From: Pseudotabrizicola sp.
Lineage (GTDB): Bacteria > Pseudomonadota > Alphaproteobacteria > Rhodobacterales > Rhodobacteraceae
Assembly: GCF_030656345.1 (NCBI RefSeq)
Contig: NZ_JAUSNR010000021.1
Coordinates: 1-32,744, forward strand
Length of the DNA: 32,744 bases
Direction of reading: 5' to 3'
Shown here: positions 7,833-15,387 of the stretch, in pieces
Layout: each line of letters starts with the position of its first letter
How positions within the stretch are numbered: the stretch's first letter is position 1
Made by a program: the position numbers and the translations under genes
Notes under the pieces: model-generated
The model's database searches: none
What the model was told of the DNA's origin: nothing
What the model saw: only the letters and a program-made list of their open reading frames with translations

Positions 7833-8477
7833 GTGAGGAAGAAGATCCCGACCATCACGCGGCCCGATCCGTCTTACGCCGCTGCGCTTCGTTCGGAGGG
7901 CGAGGAAGACCCAGAAAGGGAGGACGGGCGTATGCTGGCCGGTCGGGGCCCAGTGATGGCAAGACCGGCGCAGGCTACGGTGTCGATGCAGCAGGAGCCG
8001 ATCGTGACACTCTCTTCGTCAATGCCGGCTGCTCCGGTCCGAACCGAGGCAGCAATGCCTCAGGCTGAGAGACCATCAGCACCCGCCGGGCGCATCGCCA
8101 CCACACGGAAGATCGACATCCGAGTGAATGCGCTGGAGCGACAGGAGGAAGCCCTGATCGACTGCGGCGTCGATCCTGCCCATGTGATCCGCGCTGCCCT
8201 GCGCCGGGCAGTCAAAAACTGGACGCTCGAGCCGGATTTCGTTGCACCCTCCGAAGAGCAGCGGACCCGGATCACCGAATGGCGCGCGCGCACCTCGCTT
8301 GCGGTCGACGCCCCCACGCTCACGCTGCTGCTCCGCGCCCAAGACCCCCTCGATGTCCTCAGCAAATGGACCCTGATCCGCGGCCAGGTCGAGCCCCGCG
8401 TCTGGGCTGAGATCGACACGATCCTGCACGAGATCGCCGCCAATGCTGCGGTGCCGCGTGAAGGTGACGACCATTAA
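7833..8477 (+). CDS. VirC2-like ribbon-helix-helix protein
   Basis: A 214-aa protein starting at GTG 7833, with GAGGA at 7821-7825 as the ribosome binding site; a longer frame starting inside the parA-like gene is less likely. The first 85 residues are Pro/Ala/Glu rich and probably disordered. The section around 90-125 (TTRKIDIRVNALERQEEALI...VIRAALRRAVKNW) looks like a ribbon-helix-helix DNA-binding fold. The C-terminal part is helical. Length, disordered N-terminus and partnership with a VirC1-like ATPase resemble VirC2, which binds the overdrive sequence next to the T-DNA border. By analogy it may bind the repeats at 6683-7013. A ParB-like plasmid partition partner is the alternative. Confidence 0.55.
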   Translation: MRKKIPTITRPDPSYAAALRSEGEEDPEREDGRMLAGRGPVMARPAQATVSMQQEPIVTLSSSMPAAPVRTEAAMPQAERPSAPAGRIATTRKIDIRVNALERQEEALIDCGVDPAHVIRAALRRAVKNWTLEPDFVAPSEEQRTRITEWRARTSLAVDAPTLTLLLRAQDPLDVLSKWTLIRGQVEPRVWAEIDTILHEIAANAAVPREGDDH

Positions 8478-8634
8478 CCCCTTGTTCGGGCGTGTTTCCG
8501 CCATGCGCCTGATCACAATTTTCCCGAAAGCGCCCGTTCATCTTGCAGTTGCAGAAACCAGTCATTAACAACCCTGCCAAGGATAGAGTGGCCTCCTTGT
8601 TCCCGGTGCAGAGGTCCAGGTAGAGGAGCCGATT

Positions 8635-8805
8635 ATGTCCAACACAGCCCGCCTGACAGGCGAACCCATCATGCGCATCCTCTGCAAGAAGACCGACGCC
8701 CTCGTGGGCTATCTCTACCAGTGGAATAACGGCGATCTGCAACCAGCATGGATCAACGAGGCCATGGCCGAAGTGCGCTACGAGCCCATGGTGCAGGCCG
8801 CTTGA
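8635..8805 (+). CDS. Small protein of unknown function, 56 aa
   Basis: A short frame with an ATG at 8635 and a good ribosome binding site, AGAGGAG (8622-8628), six bases upstream. The product begins MSNTARLTGEPIMRIL and contains LVGYLYQWNNGDLQPAWINEA. It is soluble, mixed in charge, and has no recognised domain. It lies 157 bp behind the VirC2-like gene on the same strand and may belong to the same transcription unit or have its own promoter. Reading frame quality, ribosome binding site and codon choice similar to the neighbours support a real gene. No function can be assigned. Confidence 0.6.
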   Translation: MSNTARLTGEPIMRILCKKTDALVGYLYQWNNGDLQPAWINEAMAEVRYEPMVQAA

Positions 8806-8918
8806 AGCGTGGAGACGCCCAGCCGGTTAGACGCCGGCACTCGGTTGATGCATAGAATTCGCTTTCATGCCTCAGGATTTGTTAGTATTGTGAGTTATAG
8901 AAATGGATCCTATAGCTC

Positions 8919-10019
8919 ATGCGCTGGAACTGGACGCAACCCGACTGGCCGAATTTCCGGTACGACAGCGCTGCCGTCGAACCTCTTGAGCGGCGGTTCC
9001 TGCTGACATCCGGCGAGATCCTAGGTGCCGTCCGCCATGTGAACGGCGACGAACGCGACCGCCTGCGTATCGAACTTCTCAGTGAAGAGGCGATGCGGAC
9101 AAGCGCCATCGAAGGAGAGGTGCTGGACAGGGCCAGCGTGCAGTCCTCCCTCCGGCGTCAGTTCGGCTTGACCGCTGACGGCGCACCATCGAGGCCCAGG
9201 GAACACGGCGTCGCGGAGATGATGGTCGACGTCTACTCGAACTACGCCACGCCTCTGACCCACGAGACCCTCAGCCGCTGGCATGGGATGCTTCTGGCCC
9301 ATGACCGCGGCCTCGAGACCATCGGTGCCTATCGGCGGCATGCTGACGCAATGCAGATCGTCTCCGGCAGGATCGACCGACAGACAGTGCATTTTGAGGC
9401 ACCACCCTCGGCGCAGGTCCAAGGCGAGATGGAGGTGTTCGTCGACTGGTTCAACCGAACGGCGCCAGACGGTCCAACGCCCCTGCCGGCACTATCCCGC
9501 GCGGCGCTTGGGCATCTCTGGTTTGAAAGCATCCACCCCTTCGAGGATGGCAATGGCCGCCTCGGCCGCGCGCTCGCAGAAAAGTCCCTCGCCCAGAACA
9601 TCGGGCAGCCGAGCCTGATCGCGCTGTCCTATACGATCGAACGGGAACGGAAGGCCTACTACGACCAGCTCGAGACCCACCAGAAAACGCTGGACGTCAC
9701 TGGCTGGCTGATCTGGTTCGCCGAGATCGTTCTGAAGGCGCAGCAGGTGACACTGACACGGGTCGCCTTCTTCATCGCCAAGGCGAAGTTCTACGACCAG
9801 TTCCGTGATCGGCTGAACGACAGGCAGGCCAAAGTGATAGACCGCATGTTCCGCGAAGGACCGGACGGGTTCAAAGGCGGCCTCAGCGCCGAGAACTATA
9901 TCGCCATGTCCGGCACGTCACGCGCCACCACGACCCGCGATCTGCAGGACCTGGTGGAGATGGGTGCGCTTAGCCGTACTGGGGAGCGGCGGCATACGCG
10001 GTACTGGCTCGAACTTTGA
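8919..10019 (+). CDS. Fic family AMP-transferase with DUF4172 N-terminus
   Basis: A 366-aa Fic protein that should transfer AMP (or another nucleotide part) from a nucleotide to a target hydroxyl. The N-terminus (WNWTQPDWPNFRYD, 3-16) is the DUF4172 signature. The active-site motif HPFEDGNGRLGR is complete at 206-217, with catalytic H206. An inhibitory helix motif TSAIEG (61-66, pattern S/TxxxEG) lies N-terminal, placing it in the self-inhibited class II. The C-terminal 70 residues (SGTSRATTTRDLQDLVEMGALSRTGERRHTRYW) look like a winged helix. No Shine-Dalgarno is obvious upstream of 8919. TATAG occurs twice just before the start, so a leaderless or very short-leader mRNA is possible. No separate antitoxin gene is adjacent, consistent with the built-in inhibitory motif. 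Confidence 0.92.
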   Translation: MRWNWTQPDWPNFRYDSAAVEPLERRFLLTSGEILGAVRHVNGDERDRLRIELLSEEAMRTSAIEGEVLDRASVQSSLRRQFGLTADGAPSRPREHGVAEMMVDVYSNYATPLTHETLSRWHGMLLAHDRGLETIGAYRRHADAMQIVSGRIDRQTVHFEAPPSAQVQGEMEVFVDWFNRTAPDGPTPLPALSRAALGHLWFESIHPFEDGNGRLGRALAEKSLAQNIGQPSLIALSYTIERERKAYYDQLETHQKTLDVTGWLIWFAEIVLKAQQVTLTRVAFFIAKAKFYDQFRDRLNDRQAKVIDRMFREGPDGFKGGLSAENYIAMSGTSRATTTRDLQDLVEMGALSRTGERRHTRYWLEL

Positions 10020-10136
10020 CTTCGGCTGAAGAAGGGATAGGTCCCACTGACTCCTTCATGAACCGTCTTGGGTACATTCTCCGCCGCGGTTCTGCTCCAG
10101 CTCGCGACCAATTTCGCCACTGCAGCTGTTCGTGCT

Positions 10137-10164
10137 TTGTGCCGATCCGACCATATGCTATCAT
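10137..10164 (+). promoter_or_regulatory. Candidate promoter of the DUF5131-tcmP unit
   Basis: TTGTGC (10137-10142), a 16-nt spacer and TATCAT (10159-10164) resemble a sigma-70 promoter about 25 bp ahead of the TTG start of the DUF5131 gene. The surrounding A/T-rich run is distinct from the GC-rich flanks. Confidence 0.4.
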
Positions 10165-10188
10165 TCCAAAAAAGTGTGAGACGAGCAG

Positions 10189-10947
10189 TTGGCACAGAAG
10201 TCAGACATCGAATGGACGGACGCGACGTGGAACCCGGTGACGGGCTGCACTAAGGTCGGTCCCGGTTGTGACAACTGCTATGCCGAGCGGTTTGCAGAGC
10301 GCTGGCGCGGAATTGCCGGACACCCCTACGAGCAGGGCTTCGACCTGACACTCTGGCCGTCAAGGCTGAAGCAGCCCGTGCTCTGGAAGAAGCCGCGGAT
10401 GATCTTCGTAAACTCGATGAGCGACCTCTTTCACAAGGACATCGACCGAAAATTCGTCGACGCGGTGTTCGACACCATGGAGCAGGCGGACTGGCACGTC
10501 TACCAAGTGCTAACCAAGCGCAGTTCGCTCATGCGCAACTACGTCCGGCGACGGTATGATGGTGGGTCGGTCCCTCGCCACATCTGGCTTGGCGTTTCTG
10601 TCGAGGACGCGGCGCACACGAGCCGGATCGAGCACCTGAAGCAGATCAATTCCGACGCACGCTTCATCTCATTCGAGCCGCTGCTCGGACCGATCGGGGA
10701 TGTTGATCTACAGGGCGTCGCGTGGGCCATCGTCGGGGGGGAGAGCGGGCCTCGGGCACGACCAATGGACGAAAGCTGGGCCCGCCAGCTTCGTGACATC
10801 TGCGATCGTGACGACGTGGCGTTCTTCTTCAAGCAATGGGGCGGCGCCCGGCCGAAGTCGGGCGGGCGCCTCCTAGATGGTGCAGAGTGGAATGGCTTTC
10901 CCTGGAAGATCGTTCCGGAAGCTATTCTAAGCCAGCTGAGAGCATAA
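10189..10947 (+). CDS. DUF5131 (phage Gp37/Gp68) protein with three-Cys motif
   Basis: A 252-aa protein of the phage Gp37/Gp68 (DUF5131) family, recognised from its N-terminus: SDIEWTDATWNPVTGCTKVGPGCDNCYAERFAERW. Three cysteines, C20, C27 and C30 (Cx6Cx2C), lie in that segment and probably bind an iron-sulfur cluster, as in radical-SAM-like proteins. Later conserved phrases include IFVNSMSDLFH, WLGVSVED, FISFEPLLG and WAIVGGESGPRARP. The start is TTG at 10189: the frame has no upstream ATG, and the family normally begins with this motif. A candidate promoter lies just upstream. The partner gene starts 4 bp after the stop, so the two are an operon. The reaction is not established for the family. 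Confidence 0.85.
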   Translation: MAQKSDIEWTDATWNPVTGCTKVGPGCDNCYAERFAERWRGIAGHPYEQGFDLTLWPSRLKQPVLWKKPRMIFVNSMSDLFHKDIDRKFVDAVFDTMEQADWHVYQVLTKRSSLMRNYVRRRYDGGSVPRHIWLGVSVEDAAHTSRIEHLKQINSDARFISFEPLLGPIGDVDLQGVAWAIVGGESGPRARPMDESWARQLRDICDRDDVAFFFKQWGGARPKSGGRLLDGAEWNGFPWKIVPEAILSQLRA

Positions 10948-10951
10948 CTCA

Positions 10952-12037
10952 TTGTCGGGAAAGCTTGTTAACAATTTCTCTTGGTCTGTCGGGCACCCGC
11001 TTCCGAGAATTGAACAACACAGTGATCGAAAGCTTCAGGTCATTGAAGAGTACCTGTGTGTCTATTTCGACACCGTCGTCCGTGACCCTCGGATGGACAA
11101 CCTAAACATTACTCTAATCGACGGATTCTGCGGCGGCGGGGTGTATGATCGCAGTGGGGAGAAACGGCTAGGAAGTCCGATGGTCATCCTAAATGCCATC
11201 TTCAATGCGGGCGTCAGGCTGAATGAAGGTCGTCAGAAGCCGTTGTCCATCGATGCAGTCTATCACTTCGGTGATGAGAACCGCGAACACGTGGAGTTCC
11301 TTCGGCAAACCATCTTGGGCAGTCAGTTTCGCGACTTGCTGGGTAAGAGCGTTGCACTGCACCACAAGCAGTTTACGGAACTGCTTCCTCTGGTGATCGC
11401 AGATATTAAGCGTCGACAAAGGCAGGGACGTGCGATCTTCGTCTTGGATCAGTTTGGTTATGCAGATGTACCAATGTCATCCATCCGAACAATTTTTGAC
11501 AACCTTCCGAAGGCCGAAGTGATACTGACCTTCTCGATCGACGCGCTTCTGAACTACCTCCAAGGTGAAGGGGACCCAGCCCCCGTAGTTAGCCAGTTCG
11601 GTGTCACCGAGCCATTCTTGCGCATGTGGCAGGAGTGGAAGCTGAGTGGGCAGCCTGGCCGCGCAATGGCGCAGCGCGCGCTGATGGCACAGATGCATCG
11701 TTATTCCGGCGCGCGGTTTTTCACTCCATTCATGATGTTTTCGAGCAGTGATAATCGCCACATGATGATAGCCCACTTGTCCCAGAGCCAGGCAGCTCGG
11801 GACAAGATGCTTTCGGTACACTGGGCGCTGAAGAACACCTTCAGGCACATTGGTCGCGGTAGCCTATTTGGGCTCGGCTTTGATGCACGTCTAACTGCGG
11901 AAGAATCTCTGTTCGAGTTCGGTGAGATCGATCGGAGCAACATGCGACGTGAACTTGAGGAGGAATTGCCCAAGCTGATATTCGATTTGTCCGGCGGCGG
12001 GCCGTTAGCCTTCGGCGAACTCTTAGTTTTGATGTAA
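10952..12037 (+). pseudogene. tcmP: tcmP, 5' part, disrupted by IS66
   Basis: The three-Cys-motif partner protein TcmP, expected to act with the DUF5131 protein encoded 4 bp upstream. The N-terminal region shows family-like text: HSDRKLQVIEEYLCVYF (about 23-39), then NITLIDGFCGGGVYD, which resembles a nucleotide-binding or methyltransferase-like glycine loop. Translation starts at TTG 10952. The frame now ends with a TAA at 12035-12037, supplied by the left end of the IS66 element inserted after 12033, leaving 361 residues. Joining 12033 to 15207 restores a 419-residue protein, so about 58 C-terminal residues are missing here, the last codon being changed as well. The stump may be expressed but is probably inactive. 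Confidence 0.85.
12026..12033. repeat. Left 8-bp target-site duplication of the IS66 element
   Basis: GTTTTGAT directly abuts the left end of the element and is repeated exactly at 15199-15206. Eight bases is the characteristic IS66-family duplication length. A perfect copy pair shows insertion at this site without later rearrangement. Confidence 0.95.
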
Positions 12038-12054
12038 GCATCCGCCGAAGGCCG
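12034..12054. repeat. IS66 left terminal inverted repeat
   Basis: It starts GTAAGCATCCGCCGAAGG and pairs with 15178-15198, with mismatches at three of 21 positions. Its bases 2-4 supply the TAA that ends the truncated tcmP frame. Confidence 0.93.
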
Positions 12055-12071
12055 CAGCCGTGCTATATTGA

Positions 12072-12674
12072 TCAGAGGCTTCTGGGTGCGGCTTTTGGTT
12101 TGCGCGGCTTTGGGGCCCATTTTTTGGCGAGGCGCTCGAAGTTGTCGAGGATACGGCCGATCTCTGCCTCGTCGGGGTCGAACTTTCCCCCATACCATTC
12201 CAGCATCCGGTCGTGCTCTTCGTGCTCAGGGTCGGCCATGGCTTCGAGGAAGTCGGCGTAGCCCGGGAAGCCACCCACATCTTCAGGGGGACAAGCACCG
12301 GTGGCCCTGACAAGGCGTGGGTAGTCGGCACCCGGCATGGCATCATCGATTTTCTCGACCTTGATCACATGGTGCCAGTTGTCGCCAAAGTCATAGATGT
12401 AATGGATGGTCTTGGTGCCGACATCTTCGAGCACATCGAGCAGGCTGGATTTGTTCGCGGGCAGCGGGCCATCGTAATAGCCGTCAGGATCAGGCACACC
12501 CCAGCCGACGCCACCGGCCCGGAACTCATAGAGGTGACTGTCGGTCCATCCCATGGCCGCCTGGATCACCTCGTGCAGGCGGTTTAGCTTGATCTTGAGT
12601 GGCACATCAAAGCGCCGCAGCACCTGAGGTTCGACGTCGGACAGTGTGACCTTGAGGCGCGCGACCAGTGTCAT
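12072..12674 (-). CDS. IS66 passenger, plasmid pRiA4b ORF-3 family protein
   Basis: A 200-aa protein of the pRiA4b ORF-3 family, often found as a passenger inside IS66 elements and not required for the basic transposition chemistry as far as is known. Typical family text is VTLSDVEPQVLRRFDVPLKIKLNRLHEVIQAAMGW near the N-terminus, HLYEF, and the central YIYDFGDNWHHVIKVEK. The start at 12674 is chosen because its ATG overlaps the tnpC stop as ATGA, a coupling arrangement; an upstream in-frame ATG at 12716 would give an implausible N-terminus inside tnpC. The C-terminal tail is basic. It is the last gene of the element. Confidence 0.9.
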   Translation of the reverse strand: MTLVARLKVTLSDVEPQVLRRFDVPLKIKLNRLHEVIQAAMGWTDSHLYEFRAGGVGWGVPDPDGYYDGPLPANKSSLLDVLEDVGTKTIHYIYDFGDNWHHVIKVEKIDDAMPGADYPRLVRATGACPPEDVGGFPGYADFLEAMADPEHEEHDRMLEWYGGKFDPDEAEIGRILDNFERLAKKWAPKPRKPKAAPRSL

Positions 12675-14338
12675 GCGGCAATCCTCTTCAATTCGGTTGC
12701 GGCTTTCCAATGCCAAGGGAGCAATTCATGCACCCGTGACATCGGCATGTCCGGCAGACGTGCGAGCACATCGGCCAGCCATGCCTGCGGATCGATGTCA
12801 TTCATCTTTGCCGTGACGATGAGGGTATACATAAAGGCCGCCCTGTCACCACCGCGCTCGGACCCTGCAAATAGCCATGACTTTCTGCCCAATGCGATGC
12901 CGCGCAGGGCGCGTTCGGCAGCATTGTTGGTCAGGCAGAGGCGCCCGTCATCAAGGAATGCAGTGAAGGCTACCCAGCGGCCTTCTTCGTCCAGCATGTA
13001 GTTGATCGCCTTGACGACAGGGTTGTGCTTTGACATCCGGGCCCGCTCGGCCCGCATCCAGTCATGCAGATCGTTGACCAGCGGCACAACCCGCTGCTGG
13101 CGAACCCCCAGGCGCGCTGCGGCTGACAGGCCGTTAATCTCACGCTCGACATCAAAGATGGCGTCGATCCGCGTCACAGCGTCCAGAGCGATAGGCGAGA
13201 TTTCTTCTGCAATCTTTTTGCCCTTGCGGGCGATGGCTTTGATGTCAGCCAATTCAAAGAACTTGCGTCTGGCATGGCTCCAACACAGCGCAGAACGCAC
13301 CGGTCCCGGACTGCGATCCACAAGATACAGATCGTTGTAGCCGCCATAGACGTCCGATTGCAGCACGCCATGCCATCCAGCCAGATGTCGGGTCGGATGC
13401 TCCTTGCGACGATCTGTCGAGAACTTGAAGAGGGCGGCAGGTGGCGCACCCCCATCCCAAGGACGGTCATCGCGCACGTAGGTCCAGAGCCGCGCCGTCT
13501 TCGTGCCGCCGCGGGCCAGCAGCGGCACGGTCGTGTCATCGCCATGCAGACGGCCGCCGTCCAGCACGTGACGCTCGATTAGCGCATGGATCGGGGCCAG
13601 TGCCACACAGGCATGACCGATCAGATCAGCCAGAGTGGACAGGCTAAGCTCAATCCCCTCCCGTGCGATCCGTTCGGATTGCCGGTTCAATGGCTGGTGC
13701 TGTCCATATTTGTCAAAAGCGATCATCGCGATCAACTGCGGCCCTGCCCAACCGCGCGGAATGGCGTGGAACGGGGCCGGCGGCTGGCTGATCTTTTCGC
13801 AGGCCCGGCAGGTGAACTTCTCCCGCACTGTCTGGACCACCTTCCACTGGCGGGGGATCACTTCAAGCGTCTCGGTGATGTCTTCGCCCATCTTCACGAT
13901 CCGGTCGGAACCACAGCAGGTGCAGCTGGTCGGCGCCTCGACCACAACACGCTCACGCGGCAGATGGTCTGGAAAGGGTTTGCGCACCGGTTTACGCCGC
14001 GTGAAGGCACGCACCGTGCTGGTCGTGTCCGCAGCAGCGGCCACTTCAGCCGCCAGCGCATCCTCGGTGGCAGCTGCTTCCAATTCTTCAAGCTGCAATT
14101 CCAGCTGATCAATCAGCCGTGCGCGACGCTCGGAGGAGATGCCGTATTTGTCGCGCCGCAGCTTGGCAATCTCCAGCTTCAATTCCTGGATCATCGCTTC
14201 CGTGCAGGATGCCAAGGCGCGGGCCTGCGCCAATTCGGCTTCCGCTGCCTTTGCGCGGGCGTGTGCAGCCTCAGCCGAGGCAGTCTGCGCAGCAAGTGCG
14301 GCGCGCAATTCGGCGATTTGCAAGGCGGCATCTGACAT
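12671..14338 (-). CDS. tnpC: IS66 transposase TnpC (DDE)
   Basis: A 555-aa DDE transposase. An N-terminal coiled coil (about 1-95) is rich in Ala, Glu and Leu. A zinc-binding section has C139, C142, C177 and C180. The core follows, with acidic residues D267/D268 in LHGDDTTVPLL, D329 in LQSDVYGGY and E475 in NNAAERALRG, the expected DDE positions. The phrase ALGRKSWLFAGSERGG and the C-terminal IS66 tail (DPQAWLADVLARLPD...LLPWHW) are also present. The length is normal for the family and no frameshift is seen. It follows tnpB by about 60 bp and overlaps the passenger gene by 4 bp. Confidence 0.97.
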   Translation of the reverse strand: MSDAALQIAELRAALAAQTASAEAAHARAKAAEAELAQARALASCTEAMIQELKLEIAKLRRDKYGISSERRARLIDQLELQLEELEAAATEDALAAEVAAAADTTSTVRAFTRRKPVRKPFPDHLPRERVVVEAPTSCTCCGSDRIVKMGEDITETLEVIPRQWKVVQTVREKFTCRACEKISQPPAPFHAIPRGWAGPQLIAMIAFDKYGQHQPLNRQSERIAREGIELSLSTLADLIGHACVALAPIHALIERHVLDGGRLHGDDTTVPLLARGGTKTARLWTYVRDDRPWDGGAPPAALFKFSTDRRKEHPTRHLAGWHGVLQSDVYGGYNDLYLVDRSPGPVRSALCWSHARRKFFELADIKAIARKGKKIAEEISPIALDAVTRIDAIFDVEREINGLSAAARLGVRQQRVVPLVNDLHDWMRAERARMSKHNPVVKAINYMLDEEGRWVAFTAFLDDGRLCLTNNAAERALRGIALGRKSWLFAGSERGGDRAAFMYTLIVTAKMNDIDPQAWLADVLARLPDMPMSRVHELLPWHWKAATELKRIAA

Positions 14339-14397
14339 GGCAGATGCCTATCATGAACACGGCGAAAGGCCAATAAAAACAGGCGCTTCTGTGCAAA

Positions 14398-14748
14398 TTA
14401 TCCAGCTCTTTCAGGCCTTTGCGTCCAGCGCGGGTTCCTCCAGTCGATCCCTTCCAGAAGATAGCCGAGCTGGGCTGCGGAGATCGCTACCGCCGTGCCA
14501 CCCTGGCTCACAGGCCAAATAAACTTGCCTGCTTCGAGGCGTTTCACATACAGCGACATGCCGACCCCATCATGCCACAGCAATTTTACCAGATCACCTT
14601 TGCGACCCCGGAAGCAAAAGATCTCACCCGCATGCGGATCACGCCCAAGACCCTGCTGGACCGCCAAAGCCAAGGTGTTCATTCCACGCCGCATGTCCGT
14701 CACGCCACCTGCAATCCACACCTTCGTGCCAGCCGGAAACGCAATCAT
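14398..14748 (-). CDS. tnpB: IS66 accessory protein TnpB
   Basis: A 116-aa IS66 Orf2 protein, needed with TnpA for efficient transposition in characterised IS66 elements. Family hallmarks are VWIAGGVTDMRRGMNTLA near the N-terminus, GEIFCFRGRKGDLVKLLWHDGVGMSLYVKRLE in the middle and the IDWRNPRW motif at the end. The ATG at 14748 overlaps the tnpA stop by 4 bp, giving translational coupling. It is complete and of normal length. Confidence 0.96.
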   Translation of the reverse strand: MIAFPAGTKVWIAGGVTDMRRGMNTLALAVQQGLGRDPHAGEIFCFRGRKGDLVKLLWHDGVGMSLYVKRLEAGKFIWPVSQGGTAVAISAAQLGYLLEGIDWRNPRWTQRPERAG

Positions 14749-15137
14749 GGCCGCACCATCAAGCCATTGAGCAGACGCGCAGCAGCCTCCATGTCAAAGC
14801 CGGAGGGGATCGTCACACGACACCGAGGGCCAAGGTCGATCGTCAATACAGGCGCTGGCGGCGCTGGAACATCATCAGGGCCAGAACAGTCTGCTACCTG
14901 AAGGACGCGCAAAAATTGCGGCATAGCCCCAAGCAGCCCATGCTTGTGCCTATATCGCCAATCGTAAAGCTGTGATCGCGAAATATCATGGCGCCGCGCG
15001 ACCTCAGCCAAAGTCACGCCACCGCCATGACTTTCCTCAACGATGCGGATTTTCTCGTCATCCGTCCAACGCCGACGACGGCCGGTATCAGAGACCGACA
15101 AAACTTGAATACGGCGAGTGTCTTCGTGTGCGTCCAT
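14745..15137 (-). CDS. tnpA: IS66 accessory protein TnpA (HTH)
   Basis: A 130-aa IS66 Orf1 protein of the IS3/IS66 helix-turn-helix type. Residues about 19-65 (RRRWTDDEKIRIVEESHGGGVTLAEVARRHDISRSQLYDWRYRHKHG) form the DNA-binding domain that recognises the element ends. The C-terminal part is variable, as is usual. It is the first gene of the element, starts about 60 bp inside the right inverted repeat and overlaps tnpB by 4 bp. Confidence 0.95.
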   Translation of the reverse strand: MDAHEDTRRIQVLSVSDTGRRRRWTDDEKIRIVEESHGGGVTLAEVARRHDISRSQLYDWRYRHKHGLLGAMPQFLRVLQVADCSGPDDVPAPPAPVLTIDLGPRCRVTIPSGFDMEAAARLLNGLMVRP

Positions 15138-15177
15138 AAGGACACTCGATAAACGTTCTGCCCGCTCAACAGCCAGA

Positions 15178-15198
15178 CGGCCCTCCGCGAATGCTTAC
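15178..15198. repeat. IS66 right terminal inverted repeat
   Basis: Read on the - strand it starts GTAAGCATTCGCGGAGGG and matches the left end at 18 of 21 positions. It is immediately followed by the second copy of the GTTTTGAT duplication. Confidence 0.93.
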
Positions 15199-15384
15199 GT
15201 TTTGATCGGAAACAAGACCGCTGCGACAAATAAAGACATCACTCATACTCTTCAACGCTTGTCCGCAGCTCGCGAGATAGAGGTTCTGCGCCCTCAAGGT
15301 GGTTTCGCACGGCCCGGCGCTGTCATCCGGCCTGGCGACCAACTGCGCGTCGCACGACAGCTCAAGCTTTTCGGCCTGCACTGA
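15199..15384 (+). pseudogene. tcmP: tcmP, 3' part, beyond the IS66 insertion
   Basis: The C-terminal end of TcmP, continuing in the original frame: VLIGNKTAATNKDITHTLQRLSAAREIEV and so on, ending at the TGA 15382-15384. Bases 15199-15206 are the second copy of the target duplication; the unique part begins at 15207. Joining 10952-12033 with 15207-15384 gives 1260 bp, exactly 420 codons including the stop, with no frameshift. This segment has no start of its own. It ends 4 bp before the stop of the convergent HEPN-like gene. Confidence 0.85.
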
Positions 15385-15387
15385 CTG

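Larger units (their letters stand above)
12034..15198 (-). mobile_element. Complete IS66-family element with pRiA4b ORF-3 passenger
   Basis: A 3165-bp element. Its ends begin GTAAGCAT on each outer side: left end 12034-12054, and right end 15178-15198 in reverse complement. The 21-bp terminal repeats match at 18 positions. It carries tnpA, tnpB and tnpC in leftward order and a pRiA4b ORF-3-like passenger gene, all apparently intact and coupled by short overlaps. It is flanked by the perfect duplication GTTTTGAT (12026-12033 and 15199-15206). The target was the 3' part of tcmP. Intact genes and perfect duplications suggest a fairly recent insertion of a potentially active element. Confidence 0.97.

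Noticed and set aside
12072..12674. The pRiA4b ORF-3 gene as an independent chromosomal or plasmid gene
   Set aside because: It lies inside the IS66 terminal repeats and overlaps tnpC by 4 bp, so it is a passenger of the element.
15118..15384. An 88-codon + strand gene crossing the right end of the IS
   Set aside because: Its first part is IS sequence; only the part after 15198 is the displaced end of tcmP, and it lacks its own start.
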